Made by a program: the position numbers and the translations under genes. Shown piece by piece: positions 12,242-24,880 of a stretch of 64,000 nt of DNA; positions within the stretch are counted from its first letter, which is position 1, and the number at the start of each line of letters is the position of its first letter. Source of the DNA: Symsagittifera roscoffensis (Eukaryota; Xenacoelomorpha; Acoela; Convolutidae); the NCBI RefSeq assembly GCF_963678635.1, contig NC_087064.1, forward strand, positions 18,522,509-18,586,508. The letters run 5' to 3'. Below the pieces are notes generated by a model. It ran no database searches. It was not told the DNA's origin and saw nothing but the letters and a program-made list of their open reading frames with translations.

Positions 12242-13495
12242 GTCAATGAAAAGGGCACCAGGGGAAAGAATGATGGGAATGAAGTCTATGAAGAGGGAAT
12301 GAATCCACCACGGGACCTGGACCCCAATGGGATAACTGAAGCAGACGAAGAAACCTTACCTTACGCAGAAGAGGACTGGCAAGACCCCGAACAGATAGAA
12401 GTTCCCAAGAACTTGGAACCAGATCCACCATTTGCAATGCAGACACTACAGAGTGACAGGCAAAGTAGCACGAAGAAGTAAAACTCTTAGGGAGACGACT
12501 TCATAGTAGACAGGATAGATCTGAGAAAGATATCAGAAGAATTGGTGGGTCTAGAGGAGATACCCGCGTCACAGGACATAGTTATAGTCGATGACCAAGA
12601 CGAGAAGTGGTTCGATGGCCGGTCTAAACCCGAAGTAGAGTTCGATGACTAGCAACAGCAATCATACGAACAAAAATTATCGAACATGCGCGTCTTAGAG
12701 TGGCTGCACGAATTGAGATCGGACCCCAAGGAGACCAGTGTCACGATTCGGTCCGTAGACCGTGAGAGCATGAAATAAATAAAAAACGACAGAGATAATC
12801 CTTTCTGGGCAGCCCAGGAAGGGCAATTAATCATTCCTGGGTCCAATCACAACTTCATATCCAGTATGCGATCGACGGGGACGTCGATGGATGTTTTTGT
12901 CCGGAGAGTGGGGATAGTACTTACCCACACTGAAAAAATATCAATCAAAAAAAAAAAATTTAGCACGAGAAACAGGTATTCTAGAAGCTGAATTTGGCAA
13001 AGATCCCAAGGAACCAGACATAGGGACAGTAGTAGAGTTATATTTTAACCTGCCAAATGAGTACTCAAGTAGTATAATATTAACAGATAGTGATTTTATT
13101 CTCACAAATAGGACATGTGCGATAGCCATCACAGTGGACATGAGTTTTCGGACAGCGTTAGCAGCAGGTTTTCAGAGAAAATATAAAAACATCGAAATCC
13201 TGTGGAAGCAAGGACCAGGAGTTGGAGGTGTAGCAGCCATGCCTCCGGCGACTTCGCAAATACCAGGAAAGTACCTTTGCTTCTTAGTGACGACGGCAAC
13301 GGAGAATCAGCATGTGTGATCGCTGAAGACTTGGTCTTGTCCTTGACGAGACTGAGAGACTTCCTTAATTTCTTTGTGGAGAGGGAGGTAAAGGAACTCT
13401 GGCTTCCAGTATACGACCAAAACCGAGGACAACTGCATCCACGGGAGCTGTATGCATTGATACGCGTAATCTTTTCCGATACATGTTCATAAGAA
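12242..13495 (+). pseudogene. Acidic linker and macro-domain-like region, copy A1
   Basis: An acidic stretch (12242-12480, continuous with the integrase frame) leads into a broken region and then a readable fold: DMSFRTALAAGF near 13138, GGVAAMPPA near 13221, YLCFLVTTATE near 13273, and in the next frame a helix and strand ending in ELWLPVYDQNRG and ELYALIRVIF (about 13395-13476). The spacing and strand pattern match Poa1/OARD1-type macro domains. A TGA at about 13317 and a frameshift break it. The glycine-rich late loop of true macro domains is not conserved, so ADP-ribose binding is uncertain. Confidence 0.5.
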
Positions 13496-13700
13496 ATACT
13501 ATTTGAGTGTAGACTGAGTGTAGGTTGACAGTAGGATGTGTTGTATGTGATGTGTTATGTGTTATGTTATTAGGACCTTGGGTGTGGAGGGGGTTAGTTA
13601 CCACGAATAACCGAACGATAATTAAAGGAACATACCCAAAGTTTGGACTATCCATTCTCAGGTCGAATTCCAAAAATTTTACCAATGAATTGATATAGGA
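13496..13700 (+). other. Spacer between macro-like region and ORF3, copy A1
   Basis: This is AT-rich sequence with TGTTATGTGTTATGTTATT-type repeats, matching 46131-46380 of B. At about 13700 it jumps to sequence equivalent to 49045 of B, so about 2.6 kb including the splice acceptor, ORF3 start and SGNH domain has been deleted. Confidence 0.7.
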
Positions 13701-16700
13701 AATCTCGTAAAGCAAGTAGCCCAAGAAGGGGATGTTGAGAGATATGATGCTCAAAAGATTCAAAGGGACGAGACCATCTTTGCGGCGTACGATAAAAGGG
13801 AGTTGAGGAAGGCCAAGATTTTGGTGGTGGCGAACTCGGACTTTGTGCATACTTCCAAGTCCTCGTTTTGGCCTGACGTGATAATGCTGTCGGCAACCGA
13901 TTTGGACCTGATGCAGTCTGTATCAATGGCACTCGGTGTCCAATGACAAACTGAAATGAGTTCGATAACGATTGTGTTTGCCGCCATAAACGACCATTTG
14001 CACAGTAGGGGTTTCGTGACCAGATTCAGAGAACCTACAACGGCGGAAGATGCAGTATGGCCAGCAGTTAAAGACATTCTGGTATCAATGAGTGAGATAA
14101 CGGATACAGTGAAACCAGGAGCATTCACGAAGATGACACTGAGAGCGGTATTTGCGTTGTCTCCAGGATATGCACATCTCCCGGATGGATTGAAAGTCGT
14201 GTACGCGATGATGGCACTAGTCTCAGAAGGAAAGTATGATGTAATCATATCTGCTCCGAACCACGATGTGGAAGCGAGGAACCTGAGATCACTTAGGGCA
14301 GGATTGCCGGCAGTATGGTCGGACATCTTAAACGCCATGAGAGGATTCAGGGGCCATTCGCTAAATATGCTAGTACTGGATGAGGTATTGGGGTTGAAAC
14401 TGTCCAGTTTCAGCAGGCAGCTCAAATTAAAGCCAGGAATTAACGAGGAACATCGAGTGATAGAGGCGATGTCCAATGACTTGTGGTTCAGAGGAATGGA
14501 GATAAAGAAGGAAGGAGAGAAGAGGCAGAACTCCAAAGAGACGAGCGCTCAGTTGGAAGCGATGGTTTTGCGAACGAAGCCAGAGGCCAACAATTGGCTG
14601 CACTTGACTCCTCGAGTAGCAGCATTGGGCGCGGAAGCTTTCGAGCTAGGCCCGGCGATGATCAAGAAGATTCATGCCTACCTGACCGAGGAGTTGAAAT
14701 TAGCGGAGAATGCGGAGGGAAAGTCAGCTGAATTCGTGAATAGGATCTGCCAAGTAATTCTTGAAACCTGGACGCAGAATCTACGGGGAGAAGAGGGCTA
14801 CGATAGAACTGACAGCATGATAGAAGGGTTAGGAGCAGGATGGACCGCGTCCTTCCTGGCGAAAGTCTACACCGGACTCTCTCGATACTTGATAAAAAAG
14901 TTGTTCCTCCAAGCAGTAACAGAACTATCGATAGTAGTGATCCTGGCGTTGTTCGTGACGTTTGGAGCGGAGAGAGATTTTAGTGAAAGGACCAGTGCTA
15001 CTGCTCAGCGAGGGAGTGCAAAACCTGCGACTGGATGGACTGCCGTCACTAATCGCGATCACCCATGGGAACTTGAGAGGGTTGATGGAATTGATCCGCT
15101 ATCCTAAACAAATGAGAGAAAATGTGAGGAGATTTGATATGAAGAGATCCACCGACTCATGGACCAAAGTAGGGGATCTGAGACACACCTTAACCCATTA
15201 CCTTCTACAAGAGAGTCGCTTTGAAACAGGAGAAGACAAAACTATTGAAAAAGAAGAAGAAATGTGACGTCATTCAGGAGGCATACCCCTATTAACTGAT
15301 ATGAGCCTTGCTATGAGGACTGATCCTGGTGGAAGCGTATAGAAGGTCGGTGTTGCGCCTGAACCGTATTTCAGCAGTGGATGGGAGCGCACTCAACTGT
15401 TATAAGCAAAGTGTGTTGAGAGAATTGTTGAGCGAAGATTTGCTGTTCGCGAAGCTATCAGAGCCAGAGATGACAGAAATAAACTTTGACGATCCTTTTC
15501 CGTGACCGAATGGTTGAAGTAGACAAAGGACATTTTGAAGTGTTCCCGAAACTCTGGAACTTGAGGCCTTACGACAAGACGAATTGAGAAACAACGACAA
15601 TTCCTCGGTTGATGGCCTCGTACAATAAAGTGAGAGAGGAAACGAAAGGCTGATGCGACTACAAGAAGCTGCCAGGGGAGATACCAGAACTCCCTCTGAT
15701 CAGAAGGATGTTGCGCGGAGCAGACTCCGTAAAACAAATTCCCAGATTAAGAGCCTTTGAAACGAATAAGATAGGGATGGCGAAGATCTCCGAGACGATG
15801 AACGCGAGCTTAGTGGGCAGGAACGCTGCCGTAATGCAATACACGCAGTTTACGTACACGGATGGATCGAAGAGGACGCGGAGCACCAATACAGCCACTC
15901 CGAAACGCGGAAGATTTGAAGAAGAGTGGCGAATTTGGACCTGGCGCCAATGACCAGGAGAGGCAAGGCAGACTTGCAGGAAGCTGCGCTAATCATGATG
16001 AATATGAAGCCAGAATTGACGATAAGCGGGTAACTGTTGACGAGGACTGCACTAGCGCCCTTTAGCTGTAAAAAAAAATTAAGATAAAGCACGGAGAAGA
16101 AGAAGACAAGTCAGCTGGCAGGCTAGTCATATCAATGTCTCCAGACGGAACAGGGAGTGAAGAGCAAGGCTCTTCGAGTTCAGGGAAGAATCAGAAGCGA
16201 GACGGCAAGGAGGGAGACGACCAACGTCAATCGGAGGAACCTATGCAACAGGATTCAGATCAGGCAGGAAAGGATGACGATAAGGCCTCGAAAGGTGGGA
16301 TGTGTAGCCTGGATGTTAATTTCCTAGAGGACTTTGAAGTCGATACGGGAACGTTAGAAGTAACGACTGAGCCAGCAGACGATGAAAATATGGGAAAAGG
16401 CAATGATCGATTGCCTGGCACAGATAGAAAACTGACCGATGTAACGATGGTGCCACCCATCCTCATGGCAGGACTAAGATCAGCCAGTTATAAAACCCAG
16501 AGGAGTGACCGCACTCTGACTGGAGCGACATTAGATATGGAAATACTTAAACCATGTGGAAAAAGTACCCGACGAGATTTTAAACCATCTTCCATGAGCC
16601 ATGGAAAGGGAAACGTCGTAGGACAGCTAAACCCAGTGGAGTATAACAGGTTGACAGTGTCGGAAACCGTCTCGATTGACGAACCCTCTGGTGGTTACAT

Positions 16701-16974
16701 GGAGATTGTGGAATATAAAAACTCGGCTAGAGGACACCTAATTGCTCTGGAAAACAAAGGCGCCATGGAATGTTACCTGGAGACGATGATACAAGGCACG
16801 ACCGTAAAGCAGAAGGCGTACGGAACACTGGTCTCCTCTGAGGTGCATGCGGAAACGATAGACCAGTTAGTGGGCCTACCATGGAGAGCGGTGGTGCTCA
16901 GACACTTTGAAGAAGCAATGAGAACCATTAGTTTCGCTTGGTGCATGGTTTGGGCTGACGAAGGAAGATTATGA
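13701..16974 (+). pseudogene. ORF3 middle region, copy A1
   Basis: One frame runs from about 13720 to 15107, interrupted by a single TGA (about 13943) where copy 2 has CGA. It holds the AAINDHLHSRG segment (GxND-like) near 13980 and an ALSPGYAHLPDGL segment near 14155. A frameshift near 14960 moves the reading to 14962-15267, and several stops follow. The frame 16135-16974 holds a Ser/Gln/Asp-rich linker and then a region absent from B. The function is unknown. Confidence 0.75.
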
Positions 16975-17572
16975 TTCGGAATAAAGGAAAAGATTTAAAG
17001 AAGAAAAAGTGTTCTTGATGACGAGTGTGAGAGATCTATTGACGCAAGAAGGGGCGGCAATAGCGTTTGCGAAACGGAGAGACGCTCTATGTTTCATTCG
17101 ATTTATGTTAGAACAAACAACGGTACCAGCGTTGAACACATGTGCCAAGAGGCTGAGAGAAGGCAATGATCGAGCGAAAACATTGCTCTTAAAAGCATTT
17201 TTGGAAATACATCAGAGTAAACCGATGCAAGTGAACATGAAGGAGCCTGTAGAACTGGAACCAATGAAGAAGATTGGTGAAATACGGAGGTTTTCGAACA
17301 AAGAGCTGAGGCTCACAAAACAATCCATGGGAGCATTGTCAAAGTCCAGTGAATAATTCGGACCGATCAGGAAAAAGTCGTACAGTTACGTATGCGGGAT
17401 CGTGGGGATGGCATACAACCCTTTCATTAATGAAGACATATGCGATTGTTTCGTCCACTACGAACAGGTGGTGTTGCTAAGAATCTGGACGTCAAGAATT
17501 GCGACGATAAGGAACGCTGCCAATCAGCAGGTGAAGCTGGGAATTGTGTTGGAAGAAAAGGTGACTGTCACA
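16975..17572 (+). pseudogene. ORF3 C-terminal protein, 5' part, copy A1
   Basis: Readable at 17009-17356 (segments FAKRRDALCFIRF and RRFSNKELRLTKQSMGAL), then a TAA at 17354-17356, then in-frame sequence corresponding to 52733 onward of B. The gene is cut at 17572 by the tandem duplication junction, where the next copy restarts in the acidic linker. Confidence 0.75.
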
Positions 17573-17573
17573 A

Positions 17574-18828
17574 GTCAATGAAAAGGGCACCAGGGAAAAG
17601 AATGATGGGAATGAAGTCAATGAAGAGGGAACGAATCCACCACTTGACCTGGATCCCAATGAGATAATTGAAGCAGACGAAGAAACCTTACCATACGCAG
17701 AAGAGGACTGGCAAGACCCCGAACAGATAGAGGTTCCCAAGAACTTGGAACCAGATCTACCATTTGCAATGCAAACACAACAGAGTGACAGGCAAAGGAG
17801 CACGAAGAAGTAAAACCCTTACGGAGACGACTTCATAGTAGACAGGATAGATCTGAGAAGGATATCAGAAAAATTGGTGGGTCTAGAGGAGATAACCGCG
17901 TCACAGGACATAGTTATAGTCAATGAACAAGACGAGGAGTGGTTCGATGACCGGTCTAAGCCCGAAGTAGAGTTCGATGACTAGCAACAGCAATCATACG
18001 AACAAGAATTATCGAACCTGCGCGTCTTAGAGTGGCTGAACGAAATGAGATCGGACCCCAAGGAGACCAGTGTCACGATTCGGGACGTAGACCGTGAGAG
18101 CATGAAATAAATAAAAAACGACGGGGATAATCCTTTCTGGGCAGCCCAGGAAGGGCAATTAATCATTCCTGCGTCCAATCACAACTTCATATCCAGTATG
18201 CGATCGACGGGGACGTCAATGGATGTTTTTGTCCGGGGAGTGGGAGAAGGACTTACCCACACTGAAAAAATATTAATAAAAAAAATAAAATTTAGCACGA
18301 GAAACAGGTATTCTAGAAGCTGAATTTGGCAAAAATCCTAAGGAACCAGACATAGGGTGAGTAGTAGAGTGATATTTTAACCTGCCAAATGAGTTTTCAA
18401 GTAGTATAATACTAACAGATAGTGATTTTATTCTCACAAATAGGACATGTGCGATAGCCATCATGTGGACATGAGTTTTCGGACAGCGTTAGCAGCAGAT
18501 TTTAAAGAGAATATAAAAACATCGAAATCCTGCGGAAGCAAGGACCAGGAGTTGGAGTTGTAGCAGCCTTGCCTCTGCGATTTCGCAAATACCAGGAAAG
18601 TACCTTTGCTTCTTAGTGACGACGGCAACGGAGAAGCAGCATGTGAACGCTGAAGACTTGGTCTTGTCCTTGACGAGACTGAGAGACTTCCTTAACTTCC
18701 TTGTTGAGAGGGAGGTAAAGGAACTCTGGCTTCCAGTATACGACCCAAACCGAGGAAAACTGCATTCATGGGAGCTGTATGCATTGATACCAACATACAA
18801 GTGTATTTACATAAGAAATACTCTTTGA
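17574..18828 (+). pseudogene. Acidic linker and macro-domain-like region, copy A2
   Basis: The acidic linker is followed by the macro-like fold. Here the late part is in one frame (18616-18828): TTATEKQHVNAEDLVLSL, then REVKELWLPVYDPNRG, then a strand/helix ending ELYALI. This confirms that the frame changes in A1 and B are mutations. The tail is altered after ELYALI. The earlier part is broken, for example by a small deletion near 18465. Assignment as macro-like rests on pattern only. Confidence 0.5.
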
Positions 18829-19030
18829 GTGTAGACTGAGTGTAGGTTGAGAGTAGGATGTGTTGTATGTGATATGTTATGTGTTATGTTATTAGGACCT
18901 TGTGTGTGGAGGGGGTTAGTGACCACGGAGACCGAACGATAATCAAAGGAACATACCCAAAGTTTGGACTATCCATTATTAGGTCGAATTCCAAAATTTT
19001 TAGCAATGAACTGATTTAGGAAACCTCGTA
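18829..19030 (+). other. Spacer, copy A2
   Basis: The same AT-rich spacer as 13496-13700, with the same deletion junction into ORF3. No gene is seen. Confidence 0.65.
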
Positions 19031-22000
19031 AAGCAAGTAGCCCAAGAAGGGGATATTGAGAGATATGATGATCTAAAGATTCGAAGGGACGAGACTATCT
19101 TTGCGGCGTACGATGAAGTGGAGATGAGGAAGGCCAAGATTTTGGCGGTGACGAACTCGGACTTTGCGCATACTTCCAAACCCTTGTTTTGGCCTGACGT
19201 GATAAGGCTGTCGGCAACCGAGTTGGATCTGATGCAGTCTGTATCAATGGCACTCGGTGTCCAACGACAAACTGAAATGAACTCGATAACGAGTGTGTTT
19301 GCCGCTATAAACGACCATTTGCACAGTAGGGGTTTCGTGATCAGATTCAGAGAACCTATAACGGCGGAAGATGCAGTATGGCCAGCAATTAAAGACATTC
19401 TGGTATCAATGGGTGAGATAACGGATACACTGAAACCAGGAGCATTCACGAAGATGACACCAAAAGCGGTATTTGCGTTGTCTCCAGGATATGCACATCT
19501 CCCGGATGGATTGAAAAACGTGTACGCGATGATAGCACTAGTCTCAGAAGGAAAGTCTGATGTGATCATATCTGCTCCGAACCACGATGTGGAAGCGAGG
19601 AACCTGAGATCACTTAGGGCAGGATTGCCGGCAGTATGGTCGGACATCTTAAACGCCATGAGAGGATTCAGGGGCCATTCGCTAAATATGCTAGTACTGG
19701 ATGAGGTATTGGGGTTGAAACTGTCCAGTTTCAGCAGGCAGCTCAAATTAAAGCCAGGAATTAACGAGGAACATCGAGTGATAGAGGCGATGTCCAATGA
19801 CTTGTGGTTCAGAGGAATGGAGATAAAGAAGGAAGGAGAGAAGAGGCAGAACTCCAAAGAGACGAGCGCTCAGTTGGAAGCGATGGTTTTGCGAACGAAG
19901 CCAGAGGCCAACAATTGGCTGCACTTGACTCCTCGAGTAGCAGCATTGGGCGCGGAAGCTTTCGAGCTAGGCCCGGCGATGATCAAGAAGATTCATGCCT
20001 ACCTGACCGAGGAGTTGAAATTAGCGGAGAATGCGGAGGGAAAGTCAGCTGAATTCGTGAATAGGATCTGCCAAGTAATTCTTGAAACCTGGACGCAGAA
20101 TCTACGGGGAGAAGAGGGCTACGATAGAACTGACAGCATGATAGAAGGGTTAGGAGCAGGATGGACCGCGTCCTTCCTGGCGAAAGTCTACACCGGACTC
20201 TCTCGATACTTGATAAAAAAGTTGTTCCTCCAAGCAGTAACAGAACTATCGATAGTAGTGATCCTGGCGTTGTTCGTGACGTTTGAAGCGGAGAGAGATT
20301 TTAGTGAAAGGACCAGTGCTACTGCTCAGCGAGGGAGTGCAAAACCTGCGACTGGATGGACTGCCGTCACTAATCGCGATCACCCATGGGAACTTGAGAG
20401 GGTTGATGGAATTGATCCGCTATCCTAAACAAATGAGAGAAAATGTGAGGAGATTTGATATGAAGAGATCCACCGACTCATGGACCAAAGTAGGGGATCT
20501 GAGACACACCTTAACCCATTACCTTCTACAAGAGAGTCGCTTTGAAACAGGAGAAGACAAAACTATTGAAAAAGAAGAAGAAATGTGACGTCATTCAGGA
20601 GGCATACCCCTATTAACTGATATGAGCCTTGCTATGAGGACTGATCCTGGTGGAAGCGTATAGAAGGTCGGTGTTGCGCCTGAACCGTATTTCAGCAGTG
20701 GATGGGAGCGCACTCAACTGTTATAAGCAAAGTGTGTTGAGAGAATTGTTGAGCGAAGATTTGCTGTTCGCGAAGCTATCAGAGCCAGAGATGACAGAAA
20801 TAAACTTTGACGATCCTTTTCCGTGACCGAATGGTTGAAGTAGACAAAGGACATTTTGAAGTGTTCCCGAAACTCTGGAACTTGAGGCCTTACGACAAGA
20901 CGAATTGAGAAACAACGACAATTCCTCGGTTGATGGCCTCGTACAATAAAGTGAGAGAGGAAACGAAAGGCTGATGCGACTACAAGAAGCTGCCAGGGGA
21001 GATACCAGAACTCCCTCTGATCAGAAGGATGTTGCGCGGAGCAGACTCCGTAAAACAAATTCCCAGATTAAGAGCCTTTGAAACGAATAAGATAGGGATG
21101 GCGAAGATCTCCGAGACGATGAACGCGAGCTTAGTGGGCAGGAACGCTGCCGTAATGCAATACACGCAGTTTACGTACACGGATGGATCGAAGAGGACGC
21201 GGAGCACCAATACAGCCACTCCGAAACGCGGAAGATTTGAAGAAGAGTGGCGAATTTGGACCTGGCGCCAATGACCAGGAGAGGCAAGGCAGACTTGCAG
21301 GAAGCTGCGCTAATCATGATGAATATGAAGCCAGAATTGACGATAAGCGGGTAACTGTTGACGAGGACTGCACTAGCGCCCTTTAGCTGTAAAAAAAAAT
21401 TAAGATAAAGCACGGAGAAGAAGAAGACAAGTCAGCTGGCAGGCTAGTCATATCAATGTCTCCAGACGGAACAGGGAGTGAAGAGCAAGGCTCTTCGAGT
21501 TCAGGGAAGAATCAGAAGCGAGACGGCAAGGAGGGAGACGACCAACGTCAATCGGAGGAACCTATGCAACAGGATTCAGATCAGGCAGGAAAGGATGACG
21601 ATAAGGCCTCGAAAGGTGGGATGTGTAGCCTGGATGTTAATTTCCTAGAGGACTTTGAAGTCGATACGGGAACGTTAGAAGTAACGACTGAGCCAGCAGA
21701 CGATGAAAATTCTACTCTGGAACCCCCGTGAGCCTTCATAGATGCAAACCAAAAATTGCTGGAGAGCAGTTCTCCTGGCAATTCCAGAATTATCGAAAAA
21801 AAAAACTTTTAATGGAGTCTCCGAGGAGAAGAAGGATAGAAGGCACTGCCAGAAAACCTCTCTTGGGAACTTTACCAAAAGAGGAGTGGGAAGTTCACTA
21901 CAAAGACCACGAGAAAAGAACGGGATGTAATAAGGACAGAGTTGCCTTCATGGAAGAGCTCTGGACGGTAGTTCAGTGCTACGGGATCCAGTCAATGTTG

Positions 22001-22098
22001 AAGACAGGCCTCAACAGACCCTTGATGCGAGAGATCCTCGACAAGTTGGATGAATTTGAAGGAAGATTGAGCGAGTTCTTAATCGATTCGGCAACTGA
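19031..22098 (+). pseudogene. ORF3 middle region, copy A2
   Basis: The frame 19031-20428 is open and is the best-preserved A version of the GxND-bearing region (AAINDHLHSRG near 19300, VLDEVLGL near 19690, MSNDLWFRGMEI near 19790). A frameshift near 20283 moves to 20283-20588, followed by stops at the same places as A1. The frame 21456-21731 is the Ser/Gln/Asp linker. The frame 21728-22102 (MRKR-like basic start, LPKEEWEVHY, EGRLSEFLIDSATD) is found only in this copy and shows that ORF3 was once longer. I do not recognise a domain. Confidence 0.72.
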
Positions 22099-24880
22099 CT
22101 AAAGTGAAGTGAAATCTGCCATAAAGGCCGCACAGCAAGCAGGCAGCAATGAAGTAGTATACCTGTCAAGAACCCGAAAAGCAGCGATGCGATCGAAAAT
22201 GGTGATTGACAAGATTAATGATATGAAAATGAAGTAGACTAAAATTTCAGTAAAAGCTGTCAATTCGGCCAAGCGGAAGCGTGTCGAAGAAGTCATGGAT
22301 ATGGGAAAAGGCAATGATCGATTGCCTGGCACAGATAGAAAACTGACCGATGTAACGATGGTGCCACCCATCCTCATGGCAGGACTAAGGTCAGCCAGTT
22401 ATAAAACCCAGAGGAGTGACCGCACTCTGACTGGAGCGACATTAGATATGGAAATACTTAAACCATGTGGAAAAAGTACCCGACGAGATTTTAAACCATC
22501 TTCCATGAGCCGCGGTGGTGCTCAGACACTTTGAAGAAGAAATGAGAACCACTAGGCTCGCTTGTTGCATGGACTGGACTGACGAAGGAAGATTACGATT
22601 CGGAAGAAAGGAAAAGATTGAAAGAAGAAAAAGTGTTCTTGATGACGAGTGTGAGAGATCTAATGACCCAAGAAGGGGCGGCAGTAGCGTTTGCGAAACG
22701 GAGAGACGCTCTATTCGATTTATGTTAGAACAAATAACGGTACCAGCGTTGAACACTTGAGCCAAGAGGCTGAGAGAAGGCAATGATCGAGCGAAAACCT
22801 TGCTCTTACAAGCACTTTTGGACATAAATCAGAGTAAACCGATGCAAGTGAACATGAAGGAGCCTGTAGAACTGGAGCCAATGAAGAAGATTGATGAAAT
22901 ACGGAGGTTTTTGAACAAAGAGCTGAGGCTCACAAAACAATCCATGGGAGCATTGTCAAAGTCTAGTGAATAATTCGGACCGATCAGGAAAAAGTCGTCC
23001 AGTTACGTATCCGGGATCGTGGGGATGGCATACAACACTTTCATTAATGAAGACATATGCGATTGTTTCGTCGACTACGAATAAGAGGTAGTGCTAAGAA
23101 TCTAGACGTCAAGAATTGCGACGATAAGGAACGCTGCCAATCAGCAGGTGAAGCTGGGAATTGTGTTGGAAGAAAAGGTGACTGCATCTTCAGTGCCAAA
23201 ATCTGACAACCGAGTAGAATTTGGATTGGGATTCTCGGACGAATTACAAAGGACGAGTCTAATGGTGGTGTGGAAGCTGACGAAACTATCATGGTGCCCG
23301 AGGAATAATGCTGATTCGATATTGCGTGCAACACAGGATGTGCAGAGGGAGCTGAATTCAGACTGTAACTTGCGTGACCTGAACATCATTTATCACTTGA
23401 TAACAACGGTATCCAAAGCAACAAAGGAAGCAATGTGGAGTTGCCTGGCTGAGGACCAGAGGACTGGTCTGAACCTGGTTGCTGTCTGGCGAAAATCTGT
23501 AGACTAGAAGGTCACATGTGCGGAGGTCTTGACTGTGTGAAGACTCTTGCGAAACAACATATGCAATTAACGATATTATTCGGAAACCTATTAATGAAAT
23601 CAAAAACGGAAACGGAACTAATTGCAGATTGCCACGGAGGAACTGAGGTGAATCTAGTGGTTGCACTATAATTCTACAGCATGTTTGGATCTTTTGAGTC
23701 ACTATTGAATCTAGAACCAAAGCATGAGATGGTCAGGGCCATCAGCGTAGAAGTGTTTCCGGGAGTGTTACAAACTGATCATAAGTACATTGGAAAGTGG
23801 AAAAAGGCTATGGAAGCAGAAATGAACATTCGGCAAAGTGAAGCTTATCGCACCCCTTCGGAAGCAGGATACCTGGAGGGGTCGACGTTGGCTCCGATGT
23901 GTAGAAGCCGATACCCAGTACACTTTGTGGCAGTGGACGTGGAGAGTACAAGGACGATTGTGGACCAAGCCTTCCTTGTGGGAAAGACAAAAGCAGAAAG
24001 GGTCAACAGCAACAGATTACAACGCAGTAGATGAAAACGACGAATTCCACCGAGTAATGATGGAAGTGGAACCACTACTGGAAGCGTCGGGGAAGCGTTA
24101 TTGGAGGAGCATCATGTTGACACATGATGAGTTCCCCTGCCATTGCTCGCCACAAACATGGTCATATCCCGGGCGCAGTAATCTCGTGTTGATCTGGGAC
24201 TCTGGAGAGGTGCTCTCCATGGGTTTAACAGATTCATCACACTCCATAACGACAGTGATACTGGGAGTTATGTGGCAATTACATGGCTGGAAGTTCATGT
24301 GAAGGAGATCAATCGACAGGAGGCGCCGACGAAAGAACAGTTACACGAATTGGATTGACATAAAAGATTTAGATCTTTTTGAAACAATGTGCAAAATCTT
24401 GAACATTCCGATGGAAGTGAAAAAAATATGGGCCAGAAGACGACTGATGTCATGGTTTAGAGCCAACATGACTGCATGGTTGTACGAGTATGGCAAGAAA
24501 CGTATGTCGAAGCACAGCAGATTGTACAGTGCGTATCAGCTGGACATTGGAGCAGGAGCTTTTAAGCGAGCTTTTGTGACTCATCAGAATGCGGTGACCA
24601 CTGCAGTGAAAAAGACGTCTGGAACAAATGAATTTGACGGGAGAGAAAGAGAAGAATTGTTGAAGAAACTACTAGAAAAAAAGTGACGTTGTGCCTCCAC
24701 AACAGCTTTGCAGAAACAGGGAGACGAGCGTATATCCTCTACCTTGTTGCAAACAAAAGGTAGAAGAGCAGAAGTGTTAGAGGTCTGCCTCCAACAGCGT
24801 CAGAATAGCCACCGACGTGTTGCAAGACACTGATACTGAAAGTGCGGAGTCAATGTCGCAGGAGGAGGCGATGGAACATT
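22099..24880 (+). pseudogene. ORF3 C-terminal protein, element A
   Basis: The pieces are 22295-22534, 22515-22760, 23148-23507, 23681-24034, 23838-24302 and 24387-24686, each matching the B gene at 52238-54800. Conserved landmarks are RVEFGLGFSDEL, DVQRELNSDCNLRDLNIIY, SRYPVHFVAVDV and LMSWFRANMTAWLY. Stops such as TGA at about 22760 and 24358 and several frameshifts make it a pseudogene. The role is unknown. No signal peptide, transmembrane helix or furin site is visible, which argues against an envelope protein. Confidence 0.78.

Larger units (their letters stand above)
12241..17572 (+). repeat. Cargo tandem duplication, copy 1 (A1)
   Basis: The sequence starting AGTCAATGAAAAGGGCACC at 12241 restarts at 17573. 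Copy 1 covers the acidic linker, macro-like region and most of ORF3, and ends inside the C-terminal ORF3 gene, where it joins the restart. Both copies lack the SGNH segment, so that deletion came first. Copy 1 carries about 290 bp (16600-16890) that copy 2 lacks, and lacks the 600 bp at 21712-22311 that copy 2 has. Confidence 0.92.
17573..23176 (+). repeat. Cargo tandem duplication, copy 2 (A2)
   Basis: This is the second copy of 12241-17572, continuing past the junction into the remainder of ORF3. The stretch 19566-21708 is almost identical to 14245-16387 (one clear difference: TTTGGAGC at 14962, TTTGAAGC at 20283), while the flanks differ at many sites. Copy 2 includes 21712-22311, which is missing from copy 1. 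Confidence 0.92.

Noticed and set aside
13760-14536. Long open reading of 258 codons on the - strand (and its twin of 285 codons at 19000-19857)
   Set aside because: It is an exact shadow of the + strand ORF3 reading, duplicated with the tandem copy, and its composition (Ser/Leu-rich, no domain) is that of an antisense frame.
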